Source of the DNA: JAOAFZ01 sp964412815
GTDB taxonomy: Bacteria; Patescibacteriota; Microgenomatia; UBA1406; GWC2-37-13
NCBI GenBank assembly: GCA_964412815.1
Contig: CAYPQF010000050.1
Span: forward strand, 118,587-182,586
Length of the DNA: 64,000 nt
Direction: 5' to 3'
Position numbers and translations under genes: made by a program. This document shows positions 58,569 to 64,000 of this stretch, in pieces. The notes under the pieces are model-generated. The model was not told where the DNA came from and ran no database searches. It saw nothing but the letters and a program-made list of their open reading frames with translations. Within the stretch, counting starts at the first letter, position 1, and each line of letters opens with the position of its first letter.

Positions 58569-59318
58569 TTAATGCCCGCTATTGCCCTGATTTTTGACGG
58601 CTTCTTCTGCCTGACGGAGTTTCTCCTCATCAGCCAGATAATAGTGTTTGAGTGGCTTCAGCTCCTCATCCAGTTCGTACACGAGCGGAATACCGGTCGG
58701 AATATTGAGTCCGACAATCTCCTCTTCCAGAACGTTGTCCAAATACTTGATCAGGGCACGCAGACTGTTTCCGTGAGCTGCAATGATAATCTGCTTGCCG
58801 GCTTTTATCTGCGGGGCAATTGTATCCTTCCAGTATGGCATAACCCGTTCAACAGTATCAGCCAGACACTCGGTCAAAGGCAGTTGTTCGTGCGTCAGAT
58901 CGGCATACCGGCGGTCTTTTCCCGGATAGCGTTCATCTGTTTCTTCCAGTGCGGGTGGCTGTGTACTGTAACTGCGCCGCCAGATATGCACCTGCTCTTC
59001 TCCGTATTGTTCAGCCATCTCTGATTTATTCAATCCCTGGAGGGCACCATAATGACGTTCGTTCAGGCGCCACGATTTTTCAACCGGAATCCACATCAAA
59101 TCCATCTCGTCCAGCACGATGTTCAGGGTACGAATAGCACGTTTTAAGACAGACGTATAGGCAAGATCGAACACAAATCCCTGTTGTTTGAGCGTAACGC
59201 CAGCCAGCGCGGCTTCGGCTCGCCCTTTGTCGGTGAGGTCAACGTCGGTCCAGCCGGTAAAACGGTTTTCCTGATTCCATGTGCTTTCGCCATGGCGAAG
59301 TAAGACGATTTTATACAT
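58569..59318 (-). CDS. gpmA: 2,3-bisphosphoglycerate-dependent phosphoglycerate mutase
   Basis: A 249-residue dPGM. The phospho-histidine is His9 in LLRHGESTWN, the substrate loop is NRFTGWTDVDLT, NERHYGALQG carries the catalytic Glu, and the second His lies in IIAAHGNSLRAL. It interconverts 3- and 2-phosphoglycerate in glycolysis. ATG 59318 is preferred since TATAAT lies six bases before it on the minus strand; an in-frame upstream start would cross that promoter. It converges on the PLP enzyme gene. Confidence 0.93.
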   Translation of the reverse strand: MYKIVLLRHGESTWNQENRFTGWTDVDLTDKGRAEAALAGVTLKQQGFVFDLAYTSVLKRAIRTLNIVLDEMDLMWIPVEKSWRLNERHYGALQGLNKSEMAEQYGEEQVHIWRRSYSTQPPALEETDERYPGKDRRYADLTHEQLPLTECLADTVERVMPYWKDTIAPQIKAGKQIIIAAHGNSLRALIKYLDNVLEEEIVGLNIPTGIPLVYELDEELKPLKHYYLADEEKLRQAEEAVKNQGNSGH

Positions 59319-59401
59319 AGCAAGATTATACCGTGTTACGCCTGAAACTGCGAGATGCATATCACTGATTCAACAACCGCTTCCGTGCACCAGATGGGGA
59401 A

Positions 59402-60181
59402 TTATTTCAGGTTGCTGGTAAAAAACGTTACCACGGCGTCGTTGACCTGGGTCAGGATCTCCGGATATCGCTTGTAGTCGTGTGTCATCTCCGCTATCTC
59501 CAGCAGTTCTTTTGGTTCGGGCGCGGCATCAAACAGTTTTTTGGTATCACTCAGCTCAACCGTCTGGTCAGCAGCTCCCGCGATTACCTGTAGCGGCTGG
59601 CTCAGCTTGGCAACGACGTCCAGAGCAGAGTATTTTTTGGCATCCTTATAGAAGTCGTATGGTATAGAAATGCTCCCGTAGCGGGAACTTTCTACCGTAA
59701 GAGAACCTGTTTTCTCCCATTGGGGAATCTGCGATCCGAGCCATTTACCCGATCCGACAAAGCTGGGTGCAGAAACAGCGGAGACGGCCTTAATCTGGCT
59801 GTTTTCAGTCCCGTAGATAATAGAGGCTAAACCACCCATTGAATGCCCCCAGATGCCAATAGAAGCCGAATCTATGCCCTCGTAGTGTGTTAAAAAGTTG
59901 TAGATCGTATCAATATCATACATGTAGTTCGACAAGCGAAAATCATCTTCAATCGTTCCCTCACTCTCCCCATATCCAACAGTATCAAACCGGATTGCGT
60001 AGATTCCACCCTCAGCCAGTGCGTCAGCCAGGCTGGCGATATGGTTCTCATCTTTATATCCGGTAAAGCCATGCAGAAGAATGACGGCTGGAGATGTGGT
60101 TCGCCGTTTCGGGACGTGCAACACACTTGATAAAACGTAGCGGTCAATATTGTAGATTTTAGGTTTGATTTGTTCTGCCAT
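59402..60181 (-). CDS. alpha/beta hydrolase (esterase/lipase-like)
   Basis: A 259-residue alpha/beta hydrolase. Oxyanion segment ILLHGFTGYKD, nucleophile Ser in GIWGHSMGGLAS, acid Asp in IAGAADQTV and base His in EMTHDYKRY. No signal peptide or membrane segment. It resembles the serine aminopeptidase S33/dienelactone hydrolase-like group; the substrate is unknown. TACCAT lies six bases before the ATG, another leaderless-type arrangement. Confidence 0.85.
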   Translation of the reverse strand: MAEQIKPKIYNIDRYVLSSVLHVPKRRTTSPAVILLHGFTGYKDENHIASLADALAEGGIYAIRFDTVGYGESEGTIEDDFRLSNYMYDIDTIYNFLTHYEGIDSASIGIWGHSMGGLASIIYGTENSQIKAVSAVSAPSFVGSGKWLGSQIPQWEKTGSLTVESSRYGSISIPYDFYKDAKKYSALDVVAKLSQPLQVIAGAADQTVELSDTKKLFDAAPEPKELLEIAEMTHDYKRYPEILTQVNDAVVTFFTSNLK

Positions 60182-60249
60182 ACCTTAATGGTACCCCGCT
60201 GTACGGGAAACTCAAGCGCAGAAAACTATATACCTGTTTTGAGGCTGAG

Positions 60250-60843
60250 TTACTGTAATTCGTCGGACGAAGCAACCAGCTTATGAAATTCTGTCAGGAT
60301 AGGCACTGCCTCAGCAGGAGTATCAACTGTAACACTCAAATCAGCGACCTCTTTAAGAATAAAACCTTCTCTATAGGCGGTCTGCAAAAAGGTCTCGATT
60401 GGCGCATAAAACTCCTTATCTACAAAGATCAGGGGCACCGGATGATGGTTATATTTTGCCTTAAAAGTGAGCACTTCGACTGCTTCGTATAATGTCCCCA
60501 GACCACCTGGCAGCACGATTAATCCACCGGTAGCCAGCTGGAGGAGCCGCTGTTGACGTAAGCGCAGATCGGTAAACATCTCTTTCCGAGTAAAATACGG
60601 TGACTGATCTTCTTCGAACTCAATCTGGATGGCATGCACATGTCCCCCTGCTTCGTGAGCACCTTTATTGACGTCGTTCATCATGCCGGCACCTCCGCCG
60701 GTAGCAACGGCAAACCCGGCTTGTGCGAGTACCGTTCCCATCTCAATTGCCATCGCCTGAAAGTAGTCTTTCCGTGCACCATAATTCCGCCCACAAAAAA
60801 CAGCAACCGTAGGCTCAGATGGTGGTGTAATTGGTTGATTCAT
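60250..60843 (-). CDS. LOG family protein
   Basis: A 197-residue LOG/lysine-decarboxylase-like Rossmann protein. GGGAGMMNDVNKGAHEAGG and the PGGxGTxxE motif (LPGGLGTLYEAVE) are complete. LOG enzymes hydrolyse nucleoside monophosphates to base and ribose 5-phosphate; in bacteria they act in nucleotide salvage. ATG 60843 is preferred because TATACT lies eight bases before it on the minus strand; the longer frame reaches 60924. Confidence 0.88.
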   Translation of the reverse strand: MNQPITPPSEPTVAVFCGRNYGARKDYFQAMAIEMGTVLAQAGFAVATGGGAGMMNDVNKGAHEAGGHVHAIQIEFEEDQSPYFTRKEMFTDLRLRQQRLLQLATGGLIVLPGGLGTLYEAVEVLTFKAKYNHHPVPLIFVDKEFYAPIETFLQTAYREGFILKEVADLSVTVDTPAEAVPILTEFHKLVASSDELQ

Positions 60844-60952
60844 AAGTATTGAGTATATAAAAAAGTTGTCAGATATCTTGACATTTTCTGGACAATAGAT
60901 ATTCCAACGAATATAAGTTTGCAAGCATTACTAGACGAACTTCGAACAAAAC

Positions 60953-61501
60953 TTATAAACTAAACATTCTTTTTAATGCAGTTATCGCAATATTAAACTT
61001 ATCAGCTGTCATAAATATCAAGTTTAAAAGCTGCGCAACGTTTTGAACCGTTGCTAACTTTGACTTAACTTCATTTAAAAAACCTTTTTCATTTTCATCA
61101 GTAGTTTTGGATAATGAATCATCGATTTTACTCTGTATTTCTAACAAAATAGACACTTGAACATTCTGGCTTTGTGATGTATTTTGATTAATAATTGTAC
61201 TTGGCATACCTTGAAAAGGAGCTTGTTCATTTTCAAAATACTCTCCAAACAATCTACTTATTAACCCACCAAGTTTGAGTAAAAAGATATCCGAATCTAG
61301 AAAATGGTGACCATTAACAGTTCTTAATGCTGATTGTAATTTAAATTTATTATAGTCTTTTCCTGAAACAGAATTTAAGTCATCAATAGTACTATCTATT
61401 GCAGTCCAAATTTCTTTACTATATATTCCTGACTTAATTTCGAGTTGGCTTTTGTAATAGCCTTGAATCTCGGTGTAAAAAGGTCTAATTTTATCTTTCA
61501 T
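60953..61501 (-). CDS. CBASS-like operon gene 4, unknown
   Basis: A 182-residue mostly helical protein, AT-rich in codons, family unrecognised. A Ser/Thr/Asn/Gln stretch at about 100-115 is followed by a hydrophobic C-terminal helix (LLNLIFMTADKFNI) with a basic end. It lies 10 bp after the TIGR02391-like gene and ends the minus-strand defence operon. It might be a second effector or an accessory; no evidence beyond position. Confidence 0.6.
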   Translation of the reverse strand: MKDKIRPFYTEIQGYYKSQLEIKSGIYSKEIWTAIDSTIDDLNSVSGKDYNKFKLQSALRTVNGHHFLDSDIFLLKLGGLISRLFGEYFENEQAPFQGMPSTIINQNTSQSQNVQVSILLEIQSKIDDSLSKTTDENEKGFLNEVKSKLATVQNVAQLLNLIFMTADKFNIAITALKRMFSL

Positions 61502-61511
61502 AATTATTTAA

Positions 61512-62195
61512 TTAGCTTTTAATTGTACTGTTTTCTAACAAGTTTAAAGCTAAACTACTTAAACACATATATTCATAAGCTCTTTGTGGGTCTTCAATTT
61601 TTGCATCTGATGTATGGCTTTTTTCATTCCTAAATCTATCGATTGCCATCGTTAAGAATTTAACTCCTTCATTGAAATCTTCAACTACATTTTCAGCGGA
61701 AGCACCAAGAATATGCAACTTACCTTTCCCGAAAGCATCAGATCCTTTTTCAAAACCACTAAGACTTCGTAGTTTATCTTTAACTATTTTAAAACTTTTT
61801 TCTACCGCCTCAGCATACTGGCCAGCATAGAATAACGTTCTACACTTTGTATTAATTGACTTGTGTAGCAATCCCAAGTCATAATTTGCAGATATTATTA
61901 TTTGATCTAAAAATTGGACTTTTATTCTTGTCACGAAGACATTTAATCGTTTTGCAACATCATCTAAATATGGACCATATACCTCTCCATAATCATGGTC
62001 CACTATTGGACTAATCTCGTACCGTGAAAGGTCTTCTTTTACAACTGTTTGAATTTCTTGAATAACTGTATTAATCTCATTATAGTAATTTTCAAGTACT
62101 TCTCCGTCGCTATTCAAATTAAATCCAAGATCATTTTTATATGAGTCCAATTCTGCAATAAGTGCCATGATTTTTCTATATGTAGACTTATCCAT
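61512..62195 (-). CDS. TIGR02391 (Hypoth_Ymh)-like protein in the defence operon
   Basis: A 227-residue protein. The C-terminal half carries the Ymh-type pattern: FYAGQYAEAVEKSFKIVKDKL, then a loop, then FRNEKSHTSDAKIEDPQRAYEY and SSLALNLLE. The N-terminal half is helical. This family is often found in phage-defence and toxin contexts, but its activity is unknown. The gene starts 2 bp after the S-4TM stop codon, so it is co-transcribed. Confidence 0.68.
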   Translation of the reverse strand: MDKSTYRKIMALIAELDSYKNDLGFNLNSDGEVLENYYNEINTVIQEIQTVVKEDLSRYEISPIVDHDYGEVYGPYLDDVAKRLNVFVTRIKVQFLDQIIISANYDLGLLHKSINTKCRTLFYAGQYAEAVEKSFKIVKDKLRSLSGFEKGSDAFGKGKLHILGASAENVVEDFNEGVKFLTMAIDRFRNEKSHTSDAKIEDPQRAYEYMCLSSLALNLLENSTIKS

Positions 62196-62197
62196 AA

Positions 62198-63031
62198 TTA
62201 TCGCTCCTTCCAGAATTTATCAATTTCATCCTGCCATAGCTTAAACATAAATGGATGTATTGGGATTCCCATTGCTACTTGGCAGTTATACTCATATACT
62301 AAGCGAAGTACTTCATTTTCGTTATAAATTCTTGAATCTTCGACTGTCCCAAAATCCTTTTCAATCTCTCTTATAGCACTTATTAAACGATTTAGTCTTA
62401 ATATCCAGTTGAATAGATCTGTAGCTACAACCACGGGCAGAACTAAATATAAAATATAGAAGATTTGTAATATTTTGTCATCGGGGAATAAATTTAGAGG
62501 AAAAATTATATATAAGAAAAATGTTGATAATGCACCTAAAATAAATAAACCAAATAGTATTGCTCTTATTTTTATATATAGCATTTTCGTAAAAGATGCA
62601 GATTCATTTGTCATCTCTAATAGTTTTTTAGGACCTGACCTTTCAGTTGTTTCGTAATAGCCATCCTCTCGCGGAACTTTTACTTTTGCCAAAATTTCCT
62701 TACTAAGTCTACTTTTCCAATCTCTAAAAAGAGTTTGATTAATTGACCAGCCTAATCCTTCTGTCAGAATAGATTGCCTTCTCATTGTTTCGGCTCTATC
62801 ATAATCTTCTTCGTATTGAAAATTAAGCCAAAAAGCTAGCATTACTAGTAAAAATATAACAACAGCTGTGATATACCTTTCTAAGTCATCATTAGCATAA
62901 AAGTTGGCAAATATACCTATTATTCCGACCAATAAATTGACAGCTTTACTCCAATAAAAATTATTTGCAGCTTGGTCAAACAGTATTTTTGAAAGCTGAT
63001 TTAATTCTTGTCCCTTTTTTTTACTATCCAT
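62198..63031 (-). CDS. S-4TM-like membrane effector
   Basis: A 277-residue protein with four hydrophobic segments, two near 35-75 and two near 165-215, and charged regions between and after. The pattern (GLGWSINQTLFRDW and a Lys-rich segment) resembles the S-4TM pore-forming effectors that accompany CD-NTases. In CBASS such an effector would be switched on by a cyclic nucleotide to damage the membrane. ATG 63031 overlaps the upstream stop codon by 8 bp; a GTG at 63049 in the same frame would overlap more and is the alternative start. Confidence 0.74.
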   Translation of the reverse strand: MDSKKKGQELNQLSKILFDQAANNFYWSKAVNLLVGIIGIFANFYANDDLERYITAVVIFLLVMLAFWLNFQYEEDYDRAETMRRQSILTEGLGWSINQTLFRDWKSRLSKEILAKVKVPREDGYYETTERSGPKKLLEMTNESASFTKMLYIKIRAILFGLFILGALSTFFLYIIFPLNLFPDDKILQIFYILYLVLPVVVATDLFNWILRLNRLISAIREIEKDFGTVEDSRIYNENEVLRLVYEYNCQVAMGIPIHPFMFKLWQDEIDKFWKER

Positions 63032-63917
63032 ATACAGGGAAAAAATCACCTAATAATGCTTTCCATTCTCCAATCGCTATAGAAGGGTATTTAATTTGAT
63101 ATTCAAATGCTTCTTGTGATTTTTCAGCTGCTTTCTTTGCCTTTTTTATAGCAATTTCTCGCAACGTAGTTGAACCACCAGTATCTAAATATTTATCAAC
63201 TCTCTCACCTGTAACAGGATCATAACAAGTAGTTGATAAATATAGTGGCAAGCTTTCAAAAAAATATCGAATCATTGAGTCAAATGTATAGCTTTGTTGG
63301 TAGGTACAATAACGATTGTACATAATGCACTCTAGATGAAAACTTCCTATTGGCCATCCTACTTGCCTGTTCCAAGCCTTAATCATTTTAATTAGTGGAA
63401 CAAAATCACTGTCCATTTTTTTATTAACTTCAGTTATTTTCTTAGCAAATTCAATTGGATTTGTTGAAAGCCACTTTTCTTCAACAGAATCTGGTATTAT
63501 GTAGTCCCCAGTATCAAATTTAAAAGCTGGTACAACATCTAGTCTAAATTCACTAAATTGCATAGTTATACAGTTTCTATCCCTTCTTTTCTCAGTATCT
63601 GGATAATTGTCATCCAGAATTCTTTTAAATTTATTTAGCATTTTTTCTGCACCTTCACTATCTGCATATTCCTGATTATCTTGAAAATGTAAAATAATCA
63701 TTAAATCTACATCGCCTTCGAATAAATATCTTGTCATTGTATTTCTATCCCATGAACCTATGACTTTAGATTTTTCTCTATGTAGTGATAATTCTGCCTC
63801 TAATATTTCCACAAGATTTGATCTTCGTGAAGCCACTAATGATTCTTGTCTCGTTGTAAGATGAGCCGTCCCCGATATACTACACACAGGGATAAGGTAG
63901 AATATCCCTGTTAGCAA
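63024..63917 (-). CDS. CD-NTase (cGAS/DncV-like nucleotidyltransferase), 5' end disrupted
   Basis: The nucleotidyltransferase centre is complete: GSWDRNT, the metal pair in FEGDVDLMIIL, and a third acidic residue in FRLDVVPAF, followed by SFHLECIMYN of the C-terminal helical domain. It would make a cyclic di- or trinucleotide signal on infection. The frame opens at a TTG (63917) inside what appears to be the insertion sequence; residues before LTTRQESLV look foreign, and the native N terminus is probably lost. GTG 63836 is an alternative internal start. Confidence 0.8.
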   Translation of the reverse strand: MLTGIFYLIPVCSISGTAHLTTRQESLVASRRSNLVEILEAELSLHREKSKVIGSWDRNTMTRYLFEGDVDLMIILHFQDNQEYADSEGAEKMLNKFKRILDDNYPDTEKRRDRNCITMQFSEFRLDVVPAFKFDTGDYIIPDSVEEKWLSTNPIEFAKKITEVNKKMDSDFVPLIKMIKAWNRQVGWPIGSFHLECIMYNRYCTYQQSYTFDSMIRYFFESLPLYLSTTCYDPVTGERVDKYLDTGGSTTLREIAIKKAKKAAEKSQEAFEYQIKYPSIAIGEWKALLGDFFPVYG

Positions 63918-64000
63918 TTTGTAACATCAGACATGGCAAAACGAAAGAGTTACGACTCGGCATTTAAACTTCAGGTAGTACTGGACTCCATGCGTCCTGA
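63862..64000 (+). mobile_element. left end of an IS3-like insertion sequence
   Basis: The proposed left end is TGAGCCGTCCCCGATATAC at 63862, followed by a transposase start at 63933. A short palindrome, CAGGGATA/TATCCCTG (63887-63910), lies between. The element continues beyond the window. The exact boundary is inferred from where the CD-NTase frame stops looking native, so the other end and a target-site duplication are needed to confirm it. Confidence 0.6.
63933..64000 (+). CDS. transposase, N-terminal fragment at window edge
   Basis: Twenty-two codons from ATG 63933, starting MAKRKSYDSAFKLQVVLDSM, continue past the window. This opening (basic residues, then SYDSAFKLQVVLDS) is typical of the helix-turn-helix OrfA of IS3/IS911-type transposases. 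Too short to place more precisely. Confidence 0.75.
   Translation, partial: MAKRKSYDSAFKLQVVLDSMRP

Overview
The window looks like chromosome of a small-genome, candidate-phyla-radiation (Patescibacteria, perhaps Microgenomates-like) bacterium. This is inferred from many short membrane-anchored proteins of unknown function, a cohesin/dockerin/fibronectin surface locus, a slim metabolic complement, and host-type genes that mostly lack Shine-Dalgarno sequences. No rRNA, tRNA or CRISPR array was found. Housekeeping markers are Pth, YchF, peptide deformylase, ribosomal protein bL28, phosphoglycerate mutase and a transaldolase.

Layout. 0-8 kb: YtxH-type envelope proteins, a CaCA exchanger, a C39-like peptidase with an L,D-transpeptidase, Mn-type superoxide dismutase, and an MhqO/MhqD-like detoxification pair. 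8-19 kb: Pif1-like helicase, GT2 glycosyltransferase, SulP transporter divergent from a MarR regulator, PAS histidine kinase, and a ferric-reductase-like membrane protein. 19-26 kb: YchF, a kinase-like protein, a two-gene coiled-coil module, deformylase, bL28, a methyltransferase and an M50 protease. 26.6-40.1 kb: a continuous minus-strand block of about twelve secreted or membrane-anchored proteins carrying cohesin-like, dockerin, Fn3-like, CARDB-like, NHL and Cys-rich domains. Several share a TRAS motif just after the N-terminal membrane segment. 40-45 kb: an HTH/M50 pair, a Phd/PIN locus, and a second copy of the two-gene coiled-coil module. 46-60 kb: Pth, a GT4/2-phosphoglycerate-kinase-like/GH15 operon, a GH18-like protein, transaldolase, a Cys/Met-metabolism PLP enzyme, and LOG. 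61-64 kb: an AT-rich defence operon (CD-NTase, S-4TM-like effector, TIGR02391-like protein, unknown) whose 5' end abuts an insertion sequence.

Two expression grammars coexist. Most host genes have a TATAAT-like -10 box only 5-9 bases before the start codon, so they should make leaderless mRNAs. Scattered between them are single genes (about 1.7-2.1, 19.3, 22.4, 44.9-46.0, 52.0-52.5 and 53.8-54.6 kb) that differ in kind: most are GC-rich, most have a strong Shine-Dalgarno, several use GTG starts, their 5' leaders are longer, and each ends in a long perfect or near-perfect hairpin. They look like independently expressed cargo cassettes and are the most unusual feature of the window.

Several reading frames appear broken by one base, often in homopolymers (a surface protein at 34.4-37.4 kb, a kinase at 21.2 kb, a cassette at 22.4 kb). 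Whether these are sequencing errors, phase variation or decay cannot be decided from sequence alone.
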